A DNA stretch of 64,000 nucleotides. Source: an uncultured Phycisphaerae bacterium. GTDB lineage: Bacteria; Planctomycetota; Phycisphaerae; UBA1845; PWPN01. The DNA lies in NCBI GenBank assembly GCA_938005315.1, contig CALLOB010000053.1, positions 1 to 64,000 on the forward strand, given 5' to 3'. Made by a program: the position numbers and the translations under genes. The notes beneath the pieces were generated by a model. The model was not told the origin of the DNA and did not search any database. It worked only from the letters and a program-made list of their open reading frames with translations. Positions 44,391-52,872 of the stretch are shown here, in pieces. Each line of letters starts with the position of its first letter. Positions within the stretch are counted from its first letter, which is position 1.

Positions 44391-45638
44391 TCAGGCGTAG
44401 CTGGCGTCGGACGGCGCGCCGTGCCGCGCGGCACGCTCCTTGGCGACGCGGGCCTCGTAGCCGCTGGCCCGGTGAGCCGCCAGGGCGTCGGCCTCCATCC
44501 CGGACTGCTGCCGCAAATAGCCGATCAGCGGACGGGTGTCCGCGAAGAAAGCCGTCCGCAGCACCTCCTCGGCGGTCACGATGTCGCACCGGGCCTGAGC
44601 GTCGCGCAGCCGCTTGCGGTCCACCAGCAGCGCCCTGGCGAACATCTCGTGGCAGGTCGTGACCGTCTGGATCATGGCCTCGATCTTGGGCTTGAGGTTG
44701 TGCGACTGGTCGACCATGTACGCGATGTTCAGGACCTCGCCACGCTCCTCTTCCGCCGTGACGATCTCGTTGAAGATCCGGAAAACCTGGTAAGGGTCGA
44801 TGCTCCCGGTGGTCAGGTCGTCGTCGGCGTACTTGCGGTCGTTGAAATGCAACCCGCCCAGCATCTCCTCGTCGATCAGCCAGGCCACGATCTGCTCGAT
44901 GTTCTGCCCCTGGTAGTGGTGCCCGATGTCCACCAGCACCCTGGCCTGCGGACCGGCCGCTCTGGCCAGCAGGAACGCCATCCCCCAGTCGGCGATGTCC
45001 GTGTGATAGAAGGCCGGCTCGAAGGGCTTGTACTCCAGCAGCATGGTCATGCTCTTGGGCAGAGCCTTGTGCACCTTCTGGAGGGCCTCCGTGAAACGCT
45101 GCTTGCGGGCCCGGATGACGTCCTGGCCCGGGTAGTTGGTGCCGTCGGCGAACCACAGCGACAGGTGAGGACTCTTGACCGCCTTGCCGATCCGTACCGC
45201 CTCCAGGCAGTGATCGATGGCCTGCTTGCGGATCTTGGGATCCGGGTTGCCGAAGCTGCCGAACTTGTAAGCCTGGGCCTGAAACAGGTTGGGGTTGATC
45301 GACCCGATCCGCACCCCCAGCTTCCGGGCGTACTCGACCACCTTCGGGTCGAAACCCTTGGGAAAGTCCCACAGCACATGCACCGCCACCGACGGGCAGG
45401 CCCCCGTCAGCTTGTGCACCTGGGCGGCGTCCTGGAGCTTCTCCTCGATCGTCCGGGCCGCCGCCGGCTGGTGAAACCTGCCGAACCGCGTTCCCGTGTC
45501 GGCATAACCCCAGGAAGGCGTCTCGACGGCGAACGCCTTCAGCCGTTTCATCAGCTTCTCGGGGTCGCGACCGCGGGTCGCGGCCAGATCGAGCAACTGC
45601 CTGGCTCGTTCGGCAATCTGATGGCCTGAAACCGCCAT
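44391..45638 (-). CDS. rhaI: L-rhamnose isomerase, RhaI type
   Basis: The 415-residue TIM-barrel sugar isomerase is of the Pseudomonas stutzeri RhaI / D-allose-type family, not the E. coli RhaA type. Motifs in order are WGYADTGTRFGRF, VAVHVLWDFPKG, LSLWFADGTNYPGQ, LEYKPFEPAFYHTDIADWG with the metal Glu, LVDIGHHYQGQNIEQI with the metal Asp/His, GGLHFNDRKYADDDL and NIAYMVDQSHNLKPKIE. It converts L-rhamnose to L-rhamnulose with a divalent metal. The short N-terminus fits ATG 45638; a perfect TTGACA lies upstream. The GH78 rhamnosidase 17 kb away could supply the substrate. Confidence 0.9.
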   Translation of the reverse strand: MAVSGHQIAERARQLLDLAATRGRDPEKLMKRLKAFAVETPSWGYADTGTRFGRFHQPAAARTIEEKLQDAAQVHKLTGACPSVAVHVLWDFPKGFDPKVVEYARKLGVRIGSINPNLFQAQAYKFGSFGNPDPKIRKQAIDHCLEAVRIGKAVKSPHLSLWFADGTNYPGQDVIRARKQRFTEALQKVHKALPKSMTMLLEYKPFEPAFYHTDIADWGMAFLLARAAGPQARVLVDIGHHYQGQNIEQIVAWLIDEEMLGGLHFNDRKYADDDLTTGSIDPYQVFRIFNEIVTAEEERGEVLNIAYMVDQSHNLKPKIEAMIQTVTTCHEMFARALLVDRKRLRDAQARCDIVTAEEVLRTAFFADTRPLIGYLRQQSGMEADALAAHRASGYEARVAKERAARHGAPSDASYA

Positions 45639-45682
45639 GTCCCTGGGCTCCTGAGGATGCGACAAGCTCAATCCGAGGGGCC

Positions 45683-45711
45683 ATCTTCGGCAGATCGAAG
45701 GGGAGTGTCAA
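45683..45711 (-). promoter_or_regulatory. Tentative promoter of rhaI
   Basis: On the minus strand a perfect TTGACA, a 17-bp spacer and GAAGAT, which is a weak -10; about 40 nt before the start at 45638. It lies in the divergent 45639-45955 gap. Confidence 0.33.
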
Positions 45712-45757
45712 GGCCTTTATCCGATATCCCCCCCAGGCCCCGAAAGCCCTGGCGCGG

Positions 45758-45785
45758 TTGACAGATGACACCTCGGGCCTAGCAT
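45758..45785 (+). promoter_or_regulatory. Promoter of FG-GAP lipoprotein gene
   Basis: A perfect TTGACA, a 16-bp spacer and TAGCAT; the leader is about 165 nt. Confidence 0.45.
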
Positions 45786-45955
45786 AGGCCGCTGGGCCGA
45801 CAGACCTCACCCGACCCGCACCGTGCCGTAGCCTCCGCCGGCCCGACAACTTAGGAGTCTGTGACGGAAAATGGCCACCGGCCTCGGGTCGTTGCCGGCC
45901 CCCATGCCGGCGGTCCGTCGGCGCCAGACCCGGACCCGCCGGAGGAGTGACTGAC

Positions 45956-47110
45956 ATGACCATCCGAACGTCACTGGCGTTCCTAACCGCCCTGACGCTG
46001 GCCTCGGGCTGTGCTGCGACCGGGGCACCCTCATTCCGAATGCACGTGCTCAACGCCGCATCCGAGTTCGAGGCTGCCGGGGTGTTCGATGTCGATCGCG
46101 ACGGCCGGCCCGACATCTTCTGCGGCGGATTCTGGTATCACAACCCCGGCTGGGAGCGCCATCCGACCCGCGAGATCCGTAAAATCGACAACTACTACCT
46201 GGACTTCAGCGCTTTGCCGGCCGACATCGACGGCGACGGCTGGACCGACGTGGTCAGCTGCGACTGGCACGAAAAACGCCTTTTCTGGGTCCGCAACCCC
46301 GGCACCAACGCGCACCCTTGGGAAGAGATCGTCATCGACCGGCCGGGAAACCTGGAAACCGCCGTACAGGCCGACGTCAACGGCGACGGACGCCCGGACG
46401 TCATCCCCTGCATCTTCAACGGCCGGCCCGGCTGGTACGAGTTTCAGCCCGATCCGGCGTCCGACCGGGGCGTCCGCTGGGTCAAGCACGATCTGCCCGA
46501 GGAACTGGCCGGAGCGGGCATCGGTACCGCAGACATCAATGACGACGGCCGGCTGGACATCGTCGGGGGCAAGGGCTGGGCCGAGCAGCCCCCCGACGCC
46601 GCCGCGCCGTGGGTCTGGCACGGCGAGTTCGACCTGATCGACGCGAGCATACCCGTCCAGGTGTATGACGTGGACGGGGACGGCGACCTGGACCTCGTCT
46701 GGGGCATCGGGCACGGCTACGGCCTGTACTGGCTCGAGCAGGAGCGGAATGCCGTCGGCCTGCGGACCTGGGCAAGGCATGAAATCGACCGCCAGTGGTC
46801 CCAGGCCCACGTCGTGCTCCGCGGGGACATCGACGGGGACGGCCTGGAGGACATCGTCACCGGCAAGCGGTATTATGCCCACAACGGGCACGATCCGGGC
46901 GCGGAGGATCCGCGTGTGATCTACTGGTATGCCTTCGATCGCGCCGCCCGTCGGTGGACCAGGCACGTCATCTCTGAAAACGGGCCTGCCGGGCTGGGGC
47001 TGGCCACGGTGCTGTACGACATCGACGGCGACGGCGACCTGGATGTGGTCGCGCCGGGCAAGAGCGGCCTGTACCTCTTCGAGAACCTGCGGATCGCCTC
47101 GGCCCGGTAG
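45956..47110 (+). CDS. FG-GAP/VCBS-repeat lipoprotein
   Basis: The 384-residue protein starts at ATG 45956 (GGAGGAG 8 nt upstream) with a lipobox LTLASGCAAT. It is a seven-blade-type propeller built of FG-GAP/VCBS repeats, each with a Ca-binding DxDxDG loop: GVFDVDRDGRPDIF, LPADIDGDGWTDVV, VQADVNGDGRPDVI, GTADINDDGRLDIV, QVYDVDGDGDLDLV, LRGDIDGDGLEDIV and VLYDIDGDGDLDVV. No catalytic motif is visible. Such planctomycete proteins are thought to be extracellular, calcium-bound adhesion or binding proteins. It is unrelated in sequence to the dockerin-like genes. Confidence 0.9.
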   Translation: MTIRTSLAFLTALTLASGCAATGAPSFRMHVLNAASEFEAAGVFDVDRDGRPDIFCGGFWYHNPGWERHPTREIRKIDNYYLDFSALPADIDGDGWTDVVSCDWHEKRLFWVRNPGTNAHPWEEIVIDRPGNLETAVQADVNGDGRPDVIPCIFNGRPGWYEFQPDPASDRGVRWVKHDLPEELAGAGIGTADINDDGRLDIVGGKGWAEQPPDAAAPWVWHGEFDLIDASIPVQVYDVDGDGDLDLVWGIGHGYGLYWLEQERNAVGLRTWARHEIDRQWSQAHVVLRGDIDGDGLEDIVTGKRYYAHNGHDPGAEDPRVIYWYAFDRAARRWTRHVISENGPAGLGLATVLYDIDGDGDLDVVAPGKSGLYLFENLRIASAR

Positions 47111-47224
47111 TCCGCCCGGCGCCGGGCCGACGAACCCTCCGGCCCCGCGCCCCATGACCTCCCCGGCTCCCCCGGGCGCCGCGGAAGAGCATCCCCGCCG
47201 CGACCCGACACACGGAGATGCGCC

Positions 47225-48802
47225 ATGAGATTCCGTGTCACTTCGCTCCCGCTGCTCGCCGGCGCGGGCCTGACCCTCATCGCCGGATGCGCGACCGCGG
47301 AGCCCTCCGCCCGGGCCCGCCTCGCCGACGTGCGAACCGGCCTGTCCCGCGAGGAACTCGGCGATCAGCTCGCCCAGTTCGAGGACACCTACGAGGCGGT
47401 CATCCGCGAGGCCGCCGAGCGGATCGCGGCCCTGGACCCCGGCAAACGGACGCGCCGGCTGGTGCTGCTGTGGCAGACGCGGATGCTTCCCATGGCCCGC
47501 GACGCGCTCAACCAGGACGACCCCGTTCACGCATTGCTGGACGTCTGGGCCCTCTGCCTGCGGATGCACCACTACTTCCATGACGGCGACGGCCGCGCGC
47601 TGTTCGGCGACCATCAGGACCTCGCCCGACAGGCCGCCGAACGCGCCCTGGAGGCCGTCGAGCAGGTGGCCGCCGCCATCCTCTCGCCCGACATGCTGGA
47701 CCGCGCGCGACAGGCGGTGGACGACCTGGCCCGTCAGTTTCCCATCCGCGGCGAGTTTTCCGGCTCACCCGTACGCACCGCCGTGCAGCGGCCCGACCAC
47801 GGCGCGGACGTGCTGGCCGCGATCGTGACCGCCCCGTTCGCGCCTTTCCGGGCCGTCGAGGGCATCGACCGCGGGGCCGCCGCCATCCGGGGCTTCAGCG
47901 CCGTGGCCGCGCGGATGAACGAAACCATCCACGACCTTCCGGAGCTCACCCGGCTCCAGGCCGAATTGCTGCTGCTGGAGATCGAGAACCTCGAGTCCAC
48001 CCGGTCGGCGCTGGCCGCCTTCGCCGAGTTCGCCCAGGCCTCCAGCCGTTTCTCCGCCGCGGTCGAACGCCTGCCGGAGGACCTGCGGCGGGAACTGGTC
48101 GCGGCCACGGAGGATCTGGACCGGCATCAGGCAGGCCTCCAGCAAACCCTGGCTCAGGCCCGTGAAGTCGTCGATCGCATCAACGAAGGTCTGCGCCGCG
48201 CGGACGAATCGGCGGCCGCCGTCGAGCGCACCGCCGTGCAGACCGCTCGAGCCGGGGAAGCCTGGACCGGAACATTCCAGGCGATCACCGACATGGTCGC
48301 CGGCTTCCGCGGCCGGCCCACGGCCCGCGGCTCCGAAGCCGCGGCCACGGCGGCGGCCGACGGCCCGACCGCCGATGAGCCTCCCGGGCCCGATACCCCC
48401 GCCGAGACCCCGGCCCCCACGGCGCTCGCCGCCCCGGCCGCGCCGTCGAACGCCGCCCTCCCACCGGCCGTGGGGCCGGACACGGATGCCGACCGGCCCC
48501 GGCCAAGACCCTTCGACATCCTCGAATACGCCCAGACCGCCGAGGCCCTGGACCGCGCCGCGGACCGGCTGACCGTGCTGACCCGGGAACTGCGGGACCT
48601 GGCCGGTTCCAAAGAGCTCCAGGCCTCGCTGGCGGACGTCGAGGCCCGCCTGGATGGTCTGGTCGGCCGGTCGCGCGGCAGCGCGCGGGAGATCACCGAC
48701 CACGCAGCCTGGCGGGCCGCCCAGCTGATCGTGCTGACCTTCGTCCTGCTGATCGTCTATCAGGTTGCGCGACGTGATACGTCAACCGGCCACGACGCCT
48801 GA
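47225..48802 (+). CDS. Coiled-coil lipoprotein with C-terminal transmembrane helix, unknown function
   Basis: The 525-residue protein has the lipobox LTLIAGCATA (Cys at about 22). A long helical body of about 310 residues follows (TIHDLPELTRLQAELLLLEI, ELVAATEDLDRHQAGLQQTL, VDRINEGLRRADESAAAVER), predicted to be coiled-coil. After it come a Pro/Ala-rich linker (residues about 370-430), a second short helical segment and a hydrophobic helix at the end (AAQLIVLTFVLLIVYQVARR). It thus has a lipid anchor at one end and a membrane helix at the other, which would suit spanning between two membranes. I do not recognise a family. GGAG lies 7 nt before the ATG. Confidence 0.75.
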   Translation: MRFRVTSLPLLAGAGLTLIAGCATAEPSARARLADVRTGLSREELGDQLAQFEDTYEAVIREAAERIAALDPGKRTRRLVLLWQTRMLPMARDALNQDDPVHALLDVWALCLRMHHYFHDGDGRALFGDHQDLARQAAERALEAVEQVAAAILSPDMLDRARQAVDDLARQFPIRGEFSGSPVRTAVQRPDHGADVLAAIVTAPFAPFRAVEGIDRGAAAIRGFSAVAARMNETIHDLPELTRLQAELLLLEIENLESTRSALAAFAEFAQASSRFSAAVERLPEDLRRELVAATEDLDRHQAGLQQTLAQAREVVDRINEGLRRADESAAAVERTAVQTARAGEAWTGTFQAITDMVAGFRGRPTARGSEAAATAAADGPTADEPPGPDTPAETPAPTALAAPAAPSNAALPPAVGPDTDADRPRPRPFDILEYAQTAEALDRAADRLTVLTRELRDLAGSKELQASLADVEARLDGLVGRSRGSAREITDHAAWRAAQLIVLTFVLLIVYQVARRDTSTGHDA

Positions 48803-48821
48803 GCGGCAGGGCCGTCCTTTC

Positions 48822-48850
48822 CGGAGGGACGCGCTCCGTCGCGTCCTCCG
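48822..48850 (+). repeat. Palindromic intergenic repeat, type A copy
   Basis: GGAGGGACGCGCTCCGTCGC followed by GTCC, the same core as at 32412. Confidence 0.7.
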
Positions 48851-48876
48851 ATCGCGGGCTGTTGCTCGGCCGTTCG

Positions 48877-48943
48877 CGCCGGCCCCGACAGAGCGGGGCC
48901 CTCCATGGGCTGCGCCGGCCCCGACAGAGCGGGGCCCTCCCGG
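48877..48943 (+). repeat. Tandem pair of type B palindromic repeats
   Basis: GCGCCGGCCCCGACAGAGCG followed by GGGCCCTCC occurs twice, 36 bp apart, with CATGGGCT between. GCCCCG and CGGGGC can pair. The gap lies between two convergent genes. A short type A-like piece (GGATGCGCTCCGTCGCCG) follows at 48943-48960. Confidence 0.7.
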
Positions 48944-48991
48944 GATGCGCTCCGTCGCCGCTCGGGCGGGTCATGGCCGGCTGACCTGTCA

Positions 48992-49741
48992 TCAACCCCC
49001 GTGTCCGCGATCCGCGGTCGGCGATCGGAAGTAGCGGATACGATCGGGGGCGGTCATGCCGAAGGACACCACCGCCTGAATGGTCTGCTCGAGGCTCCAA
49101 TCCAGCGGGATCACCTCCTCTTCGGGCACCAGCAGCACGTAACCGGAGGTCGGAACCGGCGTGGTGGGCACATAGACGCACAGGATCGTCTGCCCCGAAA
49201 CCTCGTCGCGGCAGGACGCGGTGACGAAGGCCGGAACCTTCATCCCCGGGTGCGGGAACTCCACCAGCACGGCTCGCTGGAAGCGGCTCGGCCCCGCGGT
49301 GCCGCGAAGCGTGCTGAACACCCGGCTGACCGCCCGGTGGATCGAGGTGATCACCGGCACGCGCAGCAACACCGCGTCCAGGAGACGGTCCACCCTCGCC
49401 CGGGCGAAGAACCCCAGCCCGTAAAGCAGGACCAGAACGGCCAGAATCCCGATCGGCGGTGCGGCGTAATCCACGAACCACGCCGGGGGCGCCGCATCGT
49501 AGCGCCGTTCGACCAGGCGGATCACCAGTCCGGCCGCCGGGGCGATGACGAAGCGATCCACGAAGGAGTACAGCCAGTAGACGATCCACGCGGTGATCAC
49601 GAAGGGAAGAACCAACAGCAGCCCGGCCAGCAGCTGCCGCCGCAGACCGCCGAACGGTCGCCATCGCGGGGTACCCGGTTCGGAGCCCGCCCCGGGCGGA
49701 CCCGCGAGCTCCGCGTTCGCTGAAGACCGCCGACTCGCCAT
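48992..49741 (-). CDS. DUF502 family membrane protein
   Basis: The 249-residue protein matches DUF502 throughout. It has an N-terminal hydrophobic helix (QLLAGLLLVLPFVITAWIVY) with WLYSFVDRFV after it, a second membrane segment (PPIGILAVLVLLYGLGFFAR), then LLRVPVITSIHRAVSRVFST, ILCVYVPTTPVPTSGYVLLV and the conserved IPLDWSLEQTIQAVVSFGM. The family is widespread and uncharacterised; plant relatives (COV/LCV) act in membrane traffic and vascular patterning. ATG 49741 precedes a Ser/Pro-rich leader of about 30 residues. It ends convergently with the coiled-coil lipoprotein gene. Confidence 0.88.
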   Translation of the reverse strand: MASRRSSANAELAGPPGAGSEPGTPRWRPFGGLRRQLLAGLLLVLPFVITAWIVYWLYSFVDRFVIAPAAGLVIRLVERRYDAAPPAWFVDYAAPPIGILAVLVLLYGLGFFARARVDRLLDAVLLRVPVITSIHRAVSRVFSTLRGTAGPSRFQRAVLVEFPHPGMKVPAFVTASCRDEVSGQTILCVYVPTTPVPTSGYVLLVPEEEVIPLDWSLEQTIQAVVSFGMTAPDRIRYFRSPTADRGHGG

Positions 49742-49810
49742 GAGCCTCGCTCCCTTCGCCACCCGCAGGTGCCGGCCCACGGCCACGGACTGGGCCCCGC
49801 CGGGCTGAAG

Positions 49811-52528
49811 TCAGGAAGCCGGCTGACCATGCCGCCGGGCCCACCACACCTTGTGGAGTTCCATGACCGCCAGCAGCGTGCTGGCCAGCAGCAGCAGCAG
49901 GAGCCACGACTGCATCGTCACCGGTTCCGTGTGCAGCATCGACCGCCCCACGGGGAGATACAGCATCGCGATGTGCAGGCTCTGGGCCAGCACCACGCCT
50001 CCGACCAGCAGCGGATTGCTCAGCAACGGAATACGGAAGGCGGATTTCGTCTCCGAGCGGCAGTTGGCCACATGGACGTTCTCCAGCAGCACCATGAGCA
50101 TCAGCAGCAGGTTCCGCGCCGAGTACTCCTCCATGCCCTGAACCCGGATCATCCAGTAGAACAGGGCGAAAGCCAGCGCCGCCATCACCGCCGCGCCGAC
50201 CACAGTGCGCTCCAACATCAGCCGGTTGAAGATCGGCTCGCTCGGCGGGCGGGGCCGGCGGCGCAGGGCGTCGCCCTCCCCGGGCTCGAAGGCCAGGGCC
50301 ACGTCCTGGATGCCGTTGGTCACCAGGTTGAGCCACAGCAGCTGCACGGGCAGAAGGGGCAGCGGCATGCCGGTCAGCAGGGCGGCGCCCAGCAGCAGCA
50401 CCTCCGCGACGCCGGTCGAGATCAGCAGGTAGATGACCTTGCGGACGTTGTCGTAGGCGACGCGCCCCTCCTCGACCCCGGCCACGATGGTCGCGAAGTT
50501 GTCGTCGGTGATGACCAGCTCGGCGGCCTCCCGGGCCACGTCGGTGCCGGCCTTGCCCATGGCCACGCCGATGTTGGCCTTGCGAAGAGCCGGGGCGTCG
50601 TTCACGCCGTCGCCGGTCACGGCCACGTAGTGCCCGGCCGCCTGAGCGGCCTCCACCAGCTCGAGCTTCTGCCGCGGCGCGACGCGGGCGAAGACCCGGA
50701 TGTCGCGGATCAGCCCGGCGACTTCCTCGGGCGTTCGGCCCGCCAGCTCCGCGCCCGAAATCACCTGCCGCGGGTCATCGGCCATGCCCAGATCCCGGGC
50801 GATCGCCAGGGCGGTCACCGGGTGGTCTCCGGTGATCATGCAGACCTCGATGCCCGCCGAGTGGCACGCGCCAACCGCCTCGCGAACGCCCGGTCGCAAC
50901 GGGTCGATCATGCCCAGCAGGCCCAGGCAGCGCAGGTCGCGGGGCCGCTCCGGCGGGTGCGCCGGATCGAACGACGACCCGGCGAAACCCTCGGCCAGGG
51001 CCAGCACACGGTAACCCCGGGCGGCCATGTCCTCGGCCGCCGCGGCCAGCGCGGACCGCCGGTCCGGTGCGTCGCCCCAGTCGCACATCTCGAAAACGCG
51101 CTCCGGCGCACCCTTCGCGAACACCCGCACCTGCGGGCCGTCGGCGCGGTAGGAGGCCGCGAACTGCCGCTCGGACTCGAAGGGAATCTCCGCCACCTTC
51201 GGCAACGATCGCTCATGCCGCCCGGGATCCCCGTCGATCTTCCAGGCCAGCGACAGCAGGGCCAGGTCCGTCGGGTCGCCCCGCCAGTGCCACTGGCCGT
51301 CGCGCCGGTGAAGGTCGGCCTCGTTGCACAGCGCGCAGGCAAGGGCCGCCCGGCGCAACGGGTGGTCCTCACCGACCTCGACCGCCTCCCCCGACGACCG
51401 CACGCCGCCCTCCGGCACGAACCCCTCGCCGGTGATCTCGAACACCCGCCCGTCGGCCAGCAGCACCTCCCGCACGGTGATCTCGTTGCAGGTCAACGTG
51501 CCGGTCTTGTCGCTGGCGATCATCGTGCAGCTGCCCAGCCCCTCGACGGCCGCCAGCCGCCGCACCACCACCCCGCGCCGGGCCATCCGCGTGGTGGCCA
51601 CCGCCAGGGCCACGGTCATGGCTACCGGCAGACCCTCGGGGATCGCCGAAACCGCCATGGCCACCGAGAACATGAACATCTCCACCAGCCCGTAGCCGCG
51701 CAGCGTCACCCCCAGGACCCCGATGACCACGGCCGCACCGAGGATCGCCACCGCGATGACATGCGTGAAATGCTCCATCCGCACGATCAGCGGCGGCTTG
51801 CCTCCGACCGCCCCCATCACGTCCAGAGCCAGCTGTCCCACGGCCGTCTGCGTGCCCGTGCCCACGACCACGCCGCGACCACGCCCCCGGATCACCGTGG
51901 TCCCGGCGAAGGCCATGTTCAGCCGGTCGCCCATCGGCGTGCCGGCCTCGCCCGACCAGCCATGGTCTTTCTGGACCGGCAGTGACTCCCCGGTCAGCAG
52001 CGACTCGTCGACCTCCAGGGCCTGCGCGACAAGCAGACGCATGTCCGCCGGCACGCGGTTGCCCGATTCCAGGCACACGACGTCGCCGATCACCAGCTCC
52101 TCCGCGTCGATCTCCCGGACCTCCCCGTCGCGCAGCACCGCCGCACGGATGCGCAGCAGCTTCTGCAGCGCCCGGCTGCTCTGCTCCGCCCTCCACTCCT
52201 GGTAACCGCCGATCGCCGCGTTGAGCACCAGCACCGCGGCGATGAAGGCCGCGTCCGACACCTCGCCGGTCGCCACGCACACCACGGCGGCGATGCCGAG
52301 AATGTAGATCAGGGGATTCTGGAACTGACGCAGGACGATCCGCCACCAGGTCGGCGGCGGCGCGTGCGGCAGGGCGTTGGGACCCGACCGCTCCAGCCTC
52401 GCCCGGGCCTCGCGCCCGTCGAGCCCGCCTTCGCCTGCCCCGACCCCGGCGAGAACCTCCGCCAGCGGCAAGGCGTGCCAGGCGACGTCGCTCCGCCCCG
52501 ATCGTGCAACCGTTTCAGAGTGCCCCAT
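49811..52528 (-). CDS. P2A-type cation-transporting P-type ATPase
   Basis: The 905-residue protein starts at ATG 52528 with AAGGAG 5 nt upstream. It has the actuator TGES loop (DESLLTGESLPVQKD), the M4 motif AIPEGLPVAMTVALAVATTR, the phosphorylation site SDKTGTLTCNEITV, the nucleotide site (VFAKGAPERVFEMCDW) and the hinge MITGDHPVTALAIARDLGM. TGDGVNDAPALRKANIGVAMG completes the pump core. M6 reads LLWLNLVTNGIQDVALAFE: the Asp of SERCA's NLVTDG is Asn here, so Ca2+ should not be assumed. It probably expels a cation from the cytoplasm. Divergent from the Usp gene, with separate promoters. Confidence 0.94.
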   Translation of the reverse strand: MGHSETVARSGRSDVAWHALPLAEVLAGVGAGEGGLDGREARARLERSGPNALPHAPPPTWWRIVLRQFQNPLIYILGIAAVVCVATGEVSDAAFIAAVLVLNAAIGGYQEWRAEQSSRALQKLLRIRAAVLRDGEVREIDAEELVIGDVVCLESGNRVPADMRLLVAQALEVDESLLTGESLPVQKDHGWSGEAGTPMGDRLNMAFAGTTVIRGRGRGVVVGTGTQTAVGQLALDVMGAVGGKPPLIVRMEHFTHVIAVAILGAAVVIGVLGVTLRGYGLVEMFMFSVAMAVSAIPEGLPVAMTVALAVATTRMARRGVVVRRLAAVEGLGSCTMIASDKTGTLTCNEITVREVLLADGRVFEITGEGFVPEGGVRSSGEAVEVGEDHPLRRAALACALCNEADLHRRDGQWHWRGDPTDLALLSLAWKIDGDPGRHERSLPKVAEIPFESERQFAASYRADGPQVRVFAKGAPERVFEMCDWGDAPDRRSALAAAAEDMAARGYRVLALAEGFAGSSFDPAHPPERPRDLRCLGLLGMIDPLRPGVREAVGACHSAGIEVCMITGDHPVTALAIARDLGMADDPRQVISGAELAGRTPEEVAGLIRDIRVFARVAPRQKLELVEAAQAAGHYVAVTGDGVNDAPALRKANIGVAMGKAGTDVAREAAELVITDDNFATIVAGVEEGRVAYDNVRKVIYLLISTGVAEVLLLGAALLTGMPLPLLPVQLLWLNLVTNGIQDVALAFEPGEGDALRRRPRPPSEPIFNRLMLERTVVGAAVMAALAFALFYWMIRVQGMEEYSARNLLLMLMVLLENVHVANCRSETKSAFRIPLLSNPLLVGGVVLAQSLHIAMLYLPVGRSMLHTEPVTMQSWLLLLLLASTLLAVMELHKVWWARRHGQPAS

Positions 52529-52625
52529 GCCTGCTCCTTCGCCGCCGCGGCGCGACGCCCCCGGGCGTGAACGCACGCCCGTCCCCGGCCGCGCGAGGAC
52601 GGCCGTCGTCCGTCGTCCCACGGGC

Positions 52626-52653
52626 ATTATGCGGAGCACGCACGCTGCGTCAA
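52626..52653 (-). promoter_or_regulatory. Promoter of the P-type ATPase gene
   Basis: On the minus strand TTGACG, a 16-bp spacer and CATAAT, each one mismatch from consensus; the leader is about 90 nt. It lies in the 52529-52872 divergent gap. Confidence 0.55.
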
Positions 52654-52775
52654 CATCCCCCGCCGGTGCCGCGCGGAGAGGACCGGCGATCTTCGGCATA
52701 AACATGTCACTTAAGGGCGAGACGCCGACGCGGCCCCCCGGGGTCGACACGCCCACCCACCCGCACACGACGCGC

Positions 52776-52804
52776 TTGACCCCCGCGACCCGGGACCCTA
52801 TCCT
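52776..52804 (+). promoter_or_regulatory. Promoter of the universal stress protein gene
   Basis: TTGACC, a 17-bp spacer and TATCCT, with a leader of about 60 nt before ATG 52873. Confidence 0.5.
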
Positions 52805-52872
52805 CATCACGCGGAGGCGGGCTCCGGCGCGCGACCGCGCAGCGGCCTCGTCGCAACCGCGAGGTGCCCATC

